This document shows positions 1-12,036 of a stretch of DNA of 64,000 bases, piece by piece. The stretch is from Larix kaempferi. Lineage: Eukaryota; Streptophyta; Pinopsida; Pinales; Pinaceae. Below the pieces are notes generated by a model. The model did not search any database. It saw only the letters and a program-made list of their open reading frames with translations, and was not told the origin of the DNA. Both the position numbers and the translations under genes were made by a program. The stretch spans positions 16,446,001-16,510,000 of the forward strand of contig BSBM01000826.1 in the NCBI GenBank assembly GCA_027924585.1, read 5' to 3'. Position 1 is the stretch's first letter; every line of letters begins with the position of its first letter.

Positions 1-96
1 TTTTCCCATTTCCTCGGTTTATTGACTATTATTATTCATTTGTATTGGGTGACCTTTGGTCTTAGTTACCAGGGCCCAGGATGGATTAAGGGGGGG
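1..96 (+). mobile_element. 3' internal end of an LTR retrotransposon, with polypurine tract
   Basis: The last bases before an LTR start (TG at 97) form a purine-rich run at about 80-96 (GGATTAAGGGGGGG). That is the expected polypurine tract priming plus-strand DNA synthesis in LTR retrotransposons. The rest of the element lies left of the window, so family and coding content are unknown. Confidence 0.55.
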
Positions 97-921
97 TGTT
101 AGGATATTCCTATACTCCATCCTAGTCCTAGTCGCATTTTCATTCTTTGCATTTTCAGTCATGCATGCACTTTTAGAGTTTGAATGCATTATTTAGGGTT
201 TGCATGCATCCCAGTCATCAGTACCAGCACCTAGACCTCATTTAGCTATCTCTCGGAGCTTCTTTCCACTAAGTTTCAACCCTCCTAGTGGTTAGTGCGC
301 CCTCCTTTCTCCTATTGCATGAGAAAGGCACCCTTCTTCACCTACCAGTCCAGTTGTCTTCAGTTAACTGAGTTCTCTCCTTGATTTTAGACTTAACTCA
401 CTCTTAACTGACCTTACCACTCCGATGGACCTCCAGTGTGACTAGATTGCTCATTCTAACTCCAGTTAGCTCCTCATGCGCCCTCCACTGAGCCTCCTTC
501 ATTCAGTTAGTGCCAATTACACTCAGTTACACCTACCACACTCAGTTAGACTCAATTTGACTGATGGTTGACAGTTACTTGAGCATTGATGACTCCACTG
601 ATGATGGGATAGACTTCTAGTTTTTCTCCGATGACACTCCAGTGATCTTTTGATCATTCCATGAAGGCTAATTCGAATTGCCACCTTGGCATTTGAATCC
701 TCATGCATTGTACTATTTATTTGTCCATATTGTGATTAATTAATTAGTGTGTGTGAAGTATTTTTGCTTCTATCCGAGTTCTACTGCATTATTATTCTAT
801 TGCTCATTATACTGCATTGACCACTCTTCTTCTATTTTCTTGCTTAATCAATTACTTTCTTGTGAGGTATACATCATCTCTTAGATCTGCTGTGAGTATT
901 TTCATAACCTTGAAGTGTACA
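97..921 (+). repeat. 3' LTR (right boundary approximate)
   Basis: Starts TGTTAGGATATTCC directly after the polypurine tract. The end near 921 (TGTACA) is a guess based on the CA rule; no partner LTR or target duplication is available inside the window. It has no coding capacity. An LTR of about 0.8 kb is ordinary for plant gypsy or copia elements. Confidence 0.45.
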
Positions 922-1669
922 CCTGAATGAAACCAAGGGGCATGTCAGAAATTAAACTCTATAATAGATGTGGGATCATTTATTCAAGGGATTTGGGAGG
1001 ATATAGATGAATTTGGAAGCAAAATGGTCAATTGCGCTATGTAGGAATGCTCACCTAGTAGATTTCCAAACTCTCCCAAATTGACTCAGATGTCTCCAAA
1101 TTCTCAGGAACGGGGTTTGTGGTGCTTAATTAATGTCTCAGGAACCTCATACATCCATTATATCATAAAATAGATTCATATTGAAATTTTACTGGTCAAA
1201 ATGGCAAAACTAGTCATTAATTAATGCATAAAGAGCTAGCCTTCCATTTAATTGTCTCAAATGGCCTCAGAGGCTTAAAAATTTATGTTTTGTAATAAAG
1301 TAGGGTTCTAATACATCATATTGAATAGAATCAGGTTGAAATCAGAGGCTTTAAGTAGAGAACTAAGATATTATCACACTCAGACCTTCAGTTGATCTCC
1401 AAAGCTAGAAATTCTTACAATAGGAAGAGAATAAGCATCAGAAGAGAAGGGGGAGATAAATTTATGTAGTGGATCTTATAGATGGATGATATTAGCACTT
1501 ATAGCTATAGATGAAGGGTGCACTAAACATTATGAGCTTCTTAGGGGCACATTCATCAACTGAAACTTCACACGTGCGCTCCTTAACATTGAAACCTTGG
1601 CTCCGGTGAGAATGGTTGTATCTTGGTCATCCGGGCACCTTTTTCAACAAGAAAAAAGGTGTTTATTAC
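922..1669. other. Unassigned intergenic sequence
   Basis: No open frame above background, RNA gene or recognisable repeat border was seen on either strand. It separates the left-edge LTR from the next LTR-like block. Confidence 0.5.
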
Positions 1670-2581
1670 TGTAACGACCCTCCAGACACAATGGAATGGT
1701 TCTCACAACCCATAATTTCTCATAAGTTCTAAACCCAGAAGCTCCATTTCGGCCCTTCCACATTGTTCCCACTAAATGAAGGGAATGAGTAGAGATTTCA
1801 AGTTGGATGCTTGAAGCAATTCGACCCCAACTTGAGATCATTCTTTCATGGCTTCATATCAGTCTTCAATGGCTGCAAATTAGTATTCAATACCTTCCAT
1901 AGAGGGTGGAGGAGAAACTAGAACAAAAATGGCTAAGAGGAGCATCACCCAAAGCAAGGTTGAGGCACACCACTCAACAAGAGGAGCTATATCTCTCACA
2001 TTCAATTAAAAAATGGTCAAAAGATGTGAATTGGAGTTGGAATAATTATTTTATAAAATTGTAGGGTGACCTGATGAGAAATTTGAATAGCTTGGTGACC
2101 TGTGAGAACCCTTCCACATGGGCCACCCATGAGTGGATATACTTTCCTTGCTTTTGTCTTACAATATTTTCTTTCCTTTATAAATTGTGCCCCCTTTGTC
2201 TCAAGATGTTTCGTACTTTGTAAACTGAGCTCCCTTTTAGAAACTGCGCCCTCCTTAGCTTTTCCTAGATATTTCTAATTTCTTGCTTTTGGCAACATCT
2301 TACACCTTCCCTGCTTTTCATATTTTTCTATTTTTCTTATCTACAGTTCCATTTTAGCATCCTTATCCTCATGAGGGTGCCCTCTTGGCCCACTTGCTCA
2401 ATATTAAGGAATAATTATTTATAAAAATAATTAAACTTAATAAAATAATTATTTATTCTATGCTTATGATAATTTAAATTCTAAGCATACAAAAATTAAA
2501 TAAACTTATCTCCTTAGGGTTATTTTGTCCCCTTTACACATGGGAACTAAATGAGCCAAAATTTGGGGACATGACATTACA
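1670..2581 (-). repeat. Probable LTR, 912 bp, joined to a truncated copia element
   Basis: The block is bounded by inverted TGTAA/TTACA ends; read on the minus strand it begins TGTAATGTCATGTCCCC, a common style for plant LTR starts. The flanks differ (ATTAC left, AGAGT right), so there is no target duplication and it is not a clean solo LTR. Its right end falls in the middle of a copia gag, so it probably marks a recombination or deletion junction. The ORF at 1644-1841 is taken as chance. Confidence 0.45.
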
Positions 2582-3253
2582 AGAGTCCTTGTCATGTTCA
2601 TGTTTATCCTTTCTAGTAGCTTTAAATGCCACTTCTTTTCTGATAGGATTTTCCCTTTCAGTTCTCATGTCATACGTAGTCAGAATTCCTTGAAGCTCAT
2701 CCTTTGTCAGATCTGCAAGATTGGCTCTATCTTCTAACATGGATACCTTTGAATCAAATCTTGGAGGCAGAGTTCTTAGAATCTTCTACACAACTGATTC
2801 TTCGTCTATTGCAACTCCAAGAGTTTTGATGGCATTAGCTAACTCATTAACTTGAAGGAAATATGAGGAAATATTTTCTTCATCTTTCATTTTCAAGGAC
2901 TCATATAATCGAGAGTAATTATGCAGCTTCGCCTTCTTTACTTTCTCCTCACCTTCGTAGACAATTATGAGCTTATCATGTACATCCTTAGTTGAGGCGC
3001 AATACATAACTCTAGTGAATTCAGTGTCAGTCAACCCACATAATAGTGCATTCCTAGATCTTTCATTGCATTAATGTTGTCTTTTCTCAACTGGTTCAAT
3101 TGGTGCAGTTGCTAGAACATTATAACCATCCACAATGGACTTCCAGACATTAGATCCGAGGGATTGTATATATACTTCCATTATTATCCTCCAGAAGGTG
3201 TAGTTGGTGCCATGTTGGTGGAGATACCTTCCTGCTTTTCCATATTTGTGCAT
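2582..3253 (-). pseudogene. gag: Ty1/copia gag, C-terminally truncated and frameshifted
   Basis: Minus-strand translations show a copia gag of the UBN2/DUF4219 kind. A motif reading GTNYTFWRIIMEVYIQSLG lies at about 3150-3215; then EFTRVMYCASTKDVHDKL and YSRLYESLKMKDEENISSY (about 2870-3030); then LEDRANLADLTKDELQGILT (about 2680-2740). The pieces lie in different frames joined by small shifts, and the start codon is not settled. Gag forms the particle that packages element RNA in the cytoplasm. The gene stops abruptly at the 2581 junction, so the zinc knuckle and all of pol are gone. The PBS and 5' LTR lie just upstream in the right order. Confidence 0.85.
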
Positions 3254-3291
3254 GGATCTATCCTCCAGATGTTAAGTTGTTACTGAAGAAA

Positions 3292-3307
3292 CTTGGCTCT
3301 GATACCA
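3292..3307 (-). promoter_or_regulatory. Primer-binding site (tRNA-iMet type)
   Basis: The minus strand reads TGGTATCAGAGCCAAG two bases inside the LTR end, the usual plant initiator-Met tRNA primer site. It fixes the element's orientation (minus) and the LTR boundary at 3310. Confidence 0.9.
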
Positions 3308-3309
3308 AT

Positions 3310-5171
3310 TGTTGGAATATGATTAATACTGAGAGGGGGGAGTGAATTAGTATTAGTGCATTTATGAATAAATTTTACTTCATATCATATTTAACTTGAT
3401 AATAAATTATGCATTCACATAAACAAAAGAATTCATCCACATATGCACAAAACACAGAACACACATATTTTTACTTGGAAACCCAAACGGGAGAAAACTA
3501 CAGAATACTCTCTTATGATAAAAATATTACATTCATGGAAGCACCAACTTTCAAATTTCTCCAGCACCAAATAGAAGGAGGCACCGACCCCCTGATTTTA
3601 TAGGCTACAACATGAAGGAATCCTCGATTCCCTAATTTACCAGCTTCAACTGGAAGGAGGCACCGAACCCATGCTCCTTGCCCCATCCTATCACCCTGAT
3701 ATGAAAGAAGAAGATATTACTTTGTTGTAATTCTGATCCGCACACTCTTCATATTAACTGTTGTTTGTTCTGTTGTGTTCACCTTCTATATGTTGTAATC
3801 TTACTGTCATTGTATTGTATACTTTACTTGAATTCACACTTAACTTATCACTTCACAACAATACAATTGAATTCATACTTCATAAACTATGTCCTACTTC
3901 ATCAGATTCTGCAGTTTGCGCTTAGGTTCAGTATGACGTTATGTTTATATGCATCTGCAACTTCAATTGATACTGCACATATTATGTTGCGTTGTTGTTC
4001 TGACTTCACGCATGAGTATCAGATTATTCTATGCACATTCAGTGATATTACCCTTGTGTATTAGTGCATTAGTCTTTATATAATCTACGACCTTATGTGC
4101 ATCATCTGTGATTCGGCCTTTCTGTTCTACGCACTTGTCTCAGATCATCCTTACCATACAATGCATCCTTTACTGTGTTAAAAATTAGTCTTTGTGAATC
4201 TTACTTCACTTTGTGCATCATTATCTATGCTTCAAGTATGTATTTGTGCATTTGTCTTAGATCATCTATGACTTTCTGTGTACTTTATGCGATACTATCA
4301 TTATGGTCTCACGCACTTACGCATCCTCTGTAGTTTTGCATTTCTATCTTCGTACATCTATCATAGACAAACTATATCATTTTGCACACCATTAGAAATT
4401 TTGTTCTTTTGTTCGTGCGCACTGGGATCTCTACTAGATCATGTTCTAGTTCCACAAGCCCTTGATGCCCAAAAATAAGAATCTTTCTAAATATGTATCT
4501 TCTAGTCTCGAGCTTACAAGCTTACTTCAATTCTCCAACTTGGCTTCTTATTTATAATTGTCCTGCACGGATGGTATGTCCACAAGGTGGTTGTGGCATC
4601 CCTTCTTCCTTGCTTCGCAGTTCCCCTTACTTCATGCTTCCGCCACTTGTCATGTTCTGCAATGTTGAGGTGTCATCTCTTGTGGGTCTTGCACATACTT
4701 GGTTCTTTTCCTAGTGGGTCTTGCGCCCTTGCGATGTGGTCTTGCGCCCTTGATGTACCATCATTTATGGGACTTGCGCACTTGACTTATCAATAGATAC
4801 TTATTTCTTTGTACTCTGTATTGCTTTAACAACTTTAAATCTTCTTCCTATTGGTGAGTCTTACGCACTTTCAGGACTTTCTTTCATGTTCAACTGCTTC
4901 TTGCTCCATGTATCTTGTGTACTCCCTAACCTTGTCCAACCATATATTTGGAATATACCTTTGAAGTAGGTGGAATTGAGACGTGCACATGTACCATATG
5001 TAATGAATGTATTCCTTATGTACTTCTTCAAACTGGATATACTTGATGTACTTTTGGATATAATTCTTATGTACTTCTTCAAAGTGGATTTCATATATTT
5101 CTTCAAACTGGAACAAGAATATTGAATCCTCTTTGACATCAGTTGACATCAATGATAACAAAATTTCAACA
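3310..5171 (-). repeat. 5' LTR of the truncated copia element, 1862 bp
   Basis: Plus-strand view begins TGTTGGAATATG and ends AAATTTCAACA; on the minus strand the LTR therefore starts TGTTGAAATTTTG and ends in CCAACA just before the PBS. ORFs inside it (for example 4861-5242) are low-complexity and taken as chance. The 5-bp flank on the right is CTAAT; the matching left flank was lost with the rest of the element. Confidence 0.75.
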
Positions 5172-5187
5172 CTAATGAGTATTGTTA

Positions 5188-5491
5188 TGTATCTAAATCT
5201 TAAAGTATCATAATATAGAAGAATACACACATTGTACACCAAATGTGAGCATGTAGCACCACTTTACAATAGATAAGAGACATGTTAAACAATAAATCCT
5301 TACAGAATAGGAGAACCTCCTCCAAATACCGTAATGCATTCATATATCAAAATCACGTGTTTCTATCTCAATGATTATTATATTGACTTATATACATTTT
5401 CTCGCTCATTTCACATGTAAGACCTTTTATTAGGTCCCCCCCTATTACATATGTGTTTACCCCTATATATTTATCCCTTGGGGTCATATCA
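5188..5491 (-). repeat. 3' LTR of the small gag-only element
   Basis: About 304 bp. It aligns with 7627-8169 once the latter's tandem duplication and CT tract are discounted. On the minus strand it starts TGATATGACCCCAAGG and has a TATA-like AAATATATAGGGG shortly after. Confidence 0.55.
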
Positions 5492-6459
5492 TAATAACCT
5501 CATTTGAAAATTTCCATCCTTAAATCTTCGTAGTTAAAGGTTTTACATGTGATGAAACCAAGTGATAGCATTTCCTTATATTCCAACTCTTTGTTGCCAC
5601 TTAGGATGATCCATCCATCTAAATTCAATTATTTTCAATCTTAATCCTTAATGGCTAGTTGCATTATTTTCATTCTTTTGATTCAATTTGTTGTTGTTGT
5701 GACTTCTTCAATTTGTTTTATTTTTCCATCGCTAATGATATTTTGTTAGATAATGGTTCTATGATGCCCTATTCCATCAATATTACTAACTATTCCATCT
5801 TCTTCCTTGGTAATGTCAATATTGATCTTCTTTTTTTCTTGATAATAAGGGTGTCATTATGGTTTCACCTTTGATGGTTTTCCTTCATTATGCACACATG
5901 TGTTATTTGTATAGTTTGTACAGACAATGGTATCTCTTATCCTTTGTGATTGGTATTTGATTACTCTATTCTTTGAGATAAAACCATCATATTTGACATG
6001 TACATCCTCAAGATGGAACTCAACTACTTCGAGTATTTTCTAGTGACCTTTTTTAATCTTTTGTTCCTTTTTCGTTTTGAAGCTTCAATGTGATGTCATC
6101 CATCAAATTTTTACATCCTTCTTCAATTCTAGATTGCAAGTTTTATTTAACCTCCTCAATATTTAAGGCTCCTTCAATCTTCTTGTATAATTTCAAATGT
6201 TATGTACCAATTCTTTAAAATAACATAATAAACCAAAGTACACACTGTACACAAGACGTAAATGTGGAGCACAAATCCTAAAGTTATAAAAGAGATGAGG
6301 TACACAATAACTACTTAAAGACTAGGAAAACCTCCACCAAGTTCCCTAATACATTCCTATATCTAAATCACATGTTCCTAATTATGCTTCCTCAAACTTT
6401 CTATTTCTTTATCTTTATTTTTTTCAATTCTTTCCTTGACTAATATTTACTTGTTTTAA
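5492..6459 (-). other. Internal region with a partial third LTR-like copy
   Basis: Mostly AT-rich sequence. A stretch at about 6198-6395 resembles the element's LTR (same order of words: GTACACA, AGAGATGA, AAAACCTCC, ATCACATGTTCC), so it is a broken extra copy. Minus-strand frames near 6050-6170 contain short coiled-coil-like runs (LQSRIEEGCKNLMDDITLKL) that may be gag C-terminus. Nothing else was recognised. Confidence 0.35.
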
Positions 6460-6890
6460 TTTATTAACCCTCTTAATGGTTACTTCATTAAGGTCTTATA
6501 TCTTTGACATCTCAACACCCTTTTTCTTGATCTCTTCTTTTAATTCTTCATTATCTTTCTCTAATTTGGAAAGTTCTTCGTTATCTTCATTGAATTCATC
6601 TTCAATTGTATGCATCTCCTTCATATTTTTATCCTAAATTAATCTATTTGAGAATATTTCTTCCAATACTTTCCATCTAGTGTTTTGTTCAGTATCTTCA
6701 TCAAGATCATTTTTCCACTTAGAAGGCCCACCATAAAAACAAAAACGTACCTCAAAGGAATCATAAAGTTTCTTTTACCATTCCCAACAATTCTATGGGA
6801 CTAATTTCATCTTTATCTTCATCTCCTCTAAATGTAAGAATTGCCAATGGTTTTGATTTGGGATCTACCCTAAAACCCTAGATTATGACA
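6460..6890 (-). pseudogene. gag: Gag-like protein with coiled coil, broken frame
   Basis: On the minus strand, segments read SKPLAILTFRGDEDKDEISP, then after a frameshift SFEVRFCFYGGPSKWKNDLD and NTRWKVLEEIF, then a charged helix EDEFNEDNEELSKLEKDNEE. The middle part has the helical, Trp-containing look of a retrotransposon gag capsid region; the last is a predicted coiled coil. At least one frameshift and one stop break it. The position between PBS and 3' LTR fits gag. Assignment rests on pattern and context, not on a database match. Confidence 0.45.
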
Positions 6891-7607
6891 CCATAAACTT
6901 CAATATTTATCCATTTAGTTATTATAATTTTTCCAATATATTCTCATGTATTTCATCTTTTCAATTACTTTTGAATCACTTTAATCTAAGATCCCAATCA
7001 AAATTTATGTTAATTTTAAGTTACCATGCATTTTAAAACCCTATTTTGGAAATGGTCCTACTGGTTGTCCTTGCACTTCATGTAACTTTGAAATTTCTTC
7101 ACATATAAATCTCAAATTTTGACCTATTGTAGTCTAATATGTATTCTCTACAATTCCGTGTGTTTGACCAAATTTTGATGTGCAAAGGGAAAGTTATGTT
7201 AACCTTCCCAAAATTTGTTGATTTTGTCCTTTTCGTGAGAATGAACTTGTACATCATGCCATGTGTCCAATTTTTCAGATATAATTTTGAAATTTGGAGT
7301 CAAACACTATGGTTTGTAATTTTTCCAATGCATTTGGTGGCTTTGTTTGGATCTCTCAAACTTAATATATGATTTTTTTACAAAGAGAACTTTTTGGACA
7401 CTAGCTTCAAGACTAGTCAAAAACCCTAAAGGACAATAAATATAACTATGAAATTATAGCAAACTAGAATCTAAATATTTGATACGTTGTACTTTGTTAT
7501 GTCCTCTCATTACTTTGAAAAAACTGTTGTTTATAAATTCTCTAAAAAAAATCAAAGTGAAAATGGATGGATTGACTTGTTTTGAAAGAGATGACCAAGG
7601 ACCATAA
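6891..7607. other. Leader / non-coding part of the small element
   Basis: AT-rich with no convincing frame on either strand; the ORF at 7139-7372 looks like chance. Its place between the PBS and the gag-like frame makes it the 5' untranslated leader. Confidence 0.35.
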
Positions 7608-7619
7608 GCTCAGATACCA
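7608..7619 (-). promoter_or_regulatory. Degenerate primer-binding site (tRNA-iMet type)
   Basis: The minus strand reads TGGTATCTGAGC, one base from the usual TGGTATCAGAGC, seven bases inside the LTR border at 7627. Confidence 0.55.
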
Positions 7620-7626
7620 AATTTTA

Positions 7627-8169
<543 letters not shown>

Positions 8170-9479
8170 AGTACTATGAGAATCTATTACAATTTCCCCT
8201 TAATTGTTGGCTTCACCTTACTAGCTTCAAGCAAGTATTATCATAGAAACCAAAGACACGAAGAGGAGAGATCTCGTGGGAAGCTTTGGTGGTTATTAAG
8301 AAAAAAATCAATAAGATTTAATTTGTGATCTATGTGAAAGTAGCAAAAAGAGATGAATGATTAAGATTGGATGTGATAAGGAGAAATTAAAGAAATAAAA
8401 ATAAAAACTTGTAGATGAGTTGAGTTGTAATTGGTAAAATATCAAATGAATGAAGCTCTTGCATTAAGTGTGAGTCATGAATTGCACAATTTAAGGAGAG
8501 TTTGATATGAAGACTTGATTCAAGAGAAGAACCATTTGTATACCCTAAGGAGCATTAGGATGCAAAAAGGTTCATTTTAAATGTTAGTGGACACTGTATT
8601 TATCAAATGCAGGTATATTGTGAGTGGATTGCTACACAACCATGAGGAATGGATAGAAAGGGTATATTGTTGAATAAGGGTTCATCATTACTCATAATGA
8701 AAAAGGTAGTTGATAGGTTTGCATAAGCTAACATGGTAAATTTGTTGAGGTTGGAATAACTAGAGGAAAAATTGTGGTGCCTAACAAAATGCAAATGTTG
8801 GAGTAGTGTGAAAGTTAACACTACCAAAGAACTTAAAGGAAGAAGAAAGTAAGTTGTTCAAATGCCTTCAAATATCTTGTGGGTAAGAGAATAATATTAA
8901 CATGAATATCATTTCGGTATACATGTTTCATGAAGCACCAATTCTAATAAACTAATGTGGATTAATTGAGTGTGCCTAGACAAAAGTGGAGCACCAATGT
9001 ATTTTTGTGTTTTTGGCACTCTAGTACTTCACCCTAGACTAATGTGAAGTACTATTGTGCACTGACCAAAGTGAAGCATCGATGTATTTTTGGCATTTTG
9101 TTTCTCTTGTGCACTTGTGGTCATGGGGCATTTTTGTGTTTGACATTAAGGTGCAACAATACACTATAATGGTTGAGGCACACCAATACAAGAACATTTG
9201 TTGAAATCTCTACCTATCTACCTTCATTAGAAACCTCTACTAAAAATAGAGCAGATATTAGTGGTTCTATTAAAACCTCCACAAGTTGGTGTTTTCCTTG
9301 TAGTGTACATAATAAGGGGTGAGTCAAGGGGAAGGTGAAGGAGGAGAGGAGGATTATCCTCAAGCAATATGGGTGGGAGAATATTACATGAAAAAAGGGT
9401 ATGTATAAGTGTAGAAATATGAGACCCAGTGTTGAGCCTATGTGGTACAATTCTACACTAAGAATAATTTTTTTAGGTT
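8170..9479. other. Unassigned sequence
   Basis: No gene recognised. Frames at 8603-8827 and 9214-9450 (minus) show no motif. A TAGTG at 9301-9305, read on the minus strand as CACTACAAGGAAAAC, resembles the terminus of a CACTA DNA transposon; see findings. Confidence 0.4.
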
Positions 9480-10362
9480 TTGCTTGACCACATCAATATT
9501 CCCTTAATGGAGATAAAAAAGTTCCCTAAAAAAAGGTGCATATGACCACCTCCATCATTGTCCAAATAAGGATTCCCAACAAGAAGGTTGTAATCAACCC
9601 CAACATCAAGTATGAAGAACTAAGTTGAGATAGTTTTAGGCCCAAGGGTTATTGCAAGGTCAACCACCCTAATGAGGTTAGCCTTAGGAATATTTTAATA
9701 TAGTTGTAGGTCCAATTTGTTGGACAAAGGTTGGTAATTCCTAGGTAATGAAAAACAAGAATGATAATTAGGTTAAGGTTGGAGCTAGGATTTACAACCA
9801 CCGATTTGGTGGTGTATTCATAAAAAATATCTATGAATAAATGGCTAGTAATGATGAACTTTTTATACACATCGAAGGATGACTCAAAAAGGTGGAAGTA
9901 GAGAGATGGGCCTTGTAAGTGAGCTAGCTCTAGGGAATCAAATCTATCATATATAGGAAAATAAAATTACATTTCTTAGGGAAAACATGCAAGACGTCCA
10001 TGATAGACATGCCAATACTTTTATTAGATAGGGCCCAAACAAGGTAGTCAAGTAGAAAAGGAGGAAATTGTGGTGGAGGAGGTTGGAAATTAACACAAAG
10101 AGGAGCATTTGGGATATGTTCGACCATATTTTGATTGTGTTCTTTGGTTGATATCCAAACATCACCCCAACCCAATGAATTTGAAAATGGTTTGTTGGTG
10201 TCAATAAGGATAAGGGGTACCAGAGGTAGCCCAACTTATCTCACATTGAATATCTAGGTAGATGGGAAACTTAGTGAAAATATCAGCCAAGTGTGGCATG
10301 CCATAAACATGTTTAGGTTTGACTAAGGAAACTAAGTGATTTGGACCCATGTCTCTTATTGG
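9480..10362 (-). pseudogene. Decayed Ty3-like retropepsin region
   Basis: The minus-strand translation at about 9535-9640 reads FFILDVGVDYNLLVGNPYLD, matching the C-terminal half of plant retrotransposon aspartic proteases (the hydrophobic-hydrophobic-G-x-P-x-hydrophobic signature). Just upstream is NLIRVVDLAITLGPKTIST followed by a stop. Further upstream (about 9930-10360) frames such as the one covering 9930-10175 are long but not recognised. The frame entering from 10362 stays open across the ATTGG target site, suggesting that the 41 kb element inserted into this older retroelement. The protease would cut the gag-pol polyprotein; this copy is dead (several stops, no DSG active site found). 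Confidence 0.5.
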
Positions 10363-10367
10363 ATTGG
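10363..10367. repeat. Target-site duplication ATTGG (left)
   Basis: ATTGG immediately left of the LTR start TGATCT at 10368. The same five bases follow the other LTR at 51551-51555, 41 kb away. Confidence 0.85.
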
Positions 10368-11576
10368 TGATCTATAAACTGTCGTGGATATTCCACTAGA
10401 ACATTTTGTCAGAACGGATCTTACAACTTAGTTCTTATTTTATTAGCTTATTTGTATTGATTTCCAAAAAACTAGAACTAAAAAAAGAATAACTACAGCA
10501 AATAAGTACACAATTCACACAATAACACAAGATATACCTTGGGAAAACACACTATGGGGGAAAACCCGACCACAAATGAGTATTATGCCTTTCTCTTTAT
10601 GTCAAATTGTAAATACAAAGGAAATGGTCCTCTCTATGGAGTTACCTATGTCTTTGCGACCATAACGGCTACTACATGATCTCATATCTCCATTGTTATG
10701 CTCTAACATCCGCTCCCGTGCTATTGCTCAACTATGGAACATTACAATACATCAAAATAATGGATCCCCTTCTTCTAGTGGTCCGGTATTTAACATAGCT
10801 CGATATCCATCCACCTGTTTAATTTTAAGGTTCTTTCCAAGGAAACGTTTAGGGGGGGAATTTATCCCATGGGCTAGTTTTTAAGTTTTTTTTTCCAAAA
10901 CAATATTGACCTTTTTCCATTTTTTCCAATGTGATTCGCCAAAATTCCATAGGATTAAATTTTTTTACTCCAAAAATTGCCAAAATTGTACAAAAACTAT
11001 ATAAAACCCTCATAAAGTTAAATATTTTTTAAAAATATCTCCAAACATTTTATGATTGGAAATTTGATAATTAGTAAGATTCGCCAAGGTTTCTACGCTT
11101 TAAGAACAATATGGATCCTTAAAATTTTCTCTGGTTCTTACATGCCTCAACTCTTGATTATTGTTAGAGTTTTGGTCCTTCTATAATTCTCTTGAAGGTC
11201 CACACGTGAATAGACCCACAAGTGCAAGAAATGAGATATGACGTGGAATCCTCTTGAAACTATGGTGCTCAACTGGATAGATAAACTTGCGGGAGACATA
11301 ACTTTTGCATACGGATTCCGTTTGAGGCGATTTTTGGACTGTTGGAAAGGTATCATGGTGTAGAATAACATAGAGGGGAATGGCCCAAGTGATGAATTTT
11401 TTACCCCAAAAAACATCGTTTAGACCCTCAAACATGCCCCAGAATATTATGGACTTCAAATATGCAAATTTGGTCATACCCATAAAATGGGCCCTACAAG
11501 CCAATTCATGATCCAATATTTCGACCCCTAAATATCCAAGTAGCTGAAAAATTATATATTGATCCATTTTAGATCA
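10368..11576 (-). repeat. 3' LTR of the base element, 1209 bp
   Basis: Begins TGATCT and ends AGATCA, a perfect 6-bp inverted end. It aligns with 50652-51550 (shared words: ACTAGAACTAAAA/ACTGGAACTGAAA, GGATCCCCTTCTTCTAG, TTACATGCCTCAA, AATTATATATTGATCCA). It carries about 300 extra bases, roughly 10838-11136, absent from the other LTR. ORFs at 11147-11567 are LTR sequence, not genes. Confidence 0.85.
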
Positions 11577-12036
11577 CACCTCCCCATTTTGGGAGGATTT
11601 TGGTCACCAAAATATTTTGCTGAATGAGGTGAGGAAATTTTTCCTCTACCTTCTCCCTAGAGTACCATTTAGCCTTGCCTGGAAGTTGTCCTTTCATCCC
11701 CACTTGCCAGAGTTCATACTGTCCTTTCCTAGTAGTCATGGACTTCTTCTGCAACACTGTGTCTTCTGCTAACTCTTCCCGAGACTCTTGTATTAATTCC
11801 TCTATAGAAGTTAATACCTTCTTAGTTTCCTGATCCAACATGGAAGGTTCATAGAGTTTCATATTTTCCACATTCACTATAGAGTAAATGTGCATGTACG
11901 GGGGTAGATTGAGTCTGTAAAAATTATCTCCCACCTCCTCCAATACCTTAAAAGGACCATACATAGGATCTTTGATCTTCTTAGTAAGACCCTGTAGTCT
12001 TTCGTTGTTCAGGTGTAACCATACTCTGTCTCCCAC
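11569..12036 (-). pseudogene. pol: Integrase C-terminal region (base element)
   Basis: 155 open codons. An integrase C-terminal GPY/F-type segment comes first: DRVWLHLNNERLQG, DPMYGPFKVLEEVGDNFYRL, then the usual IVNVENMKLYEPS (HNVFHVSxLK-like) segment. A distal part, KAKWYSREKVEEKFPHL, resembles a degenerate chromodomain-like tail. This region binds DNA or chromatin and helps choose target sites. It is the best-preserved piece of this pol and its last codons overlap the polypurine tract. The start is simply where the open frame begins; the true protein continues upstream. Confidence 0.85.
11577..11590 (-). promoter_or_regulatory. Polypurine tract of the base element
   Basis: The minus strand reads AAAATGGGGAGGTG immediately before the 3' LTR. 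It overlaps the end of the integrase frame (...PKWGGVI), as in many plant Ty3 elements. Confidence 0.75.

Noticed and set aside
4861-5242. Minus-strand ORFs rich in Ile/Tyr/Ser
   Set aside because: They lie across the copia LTR border and reflect a short repeated TGTACTTCTTCAAA-type word.
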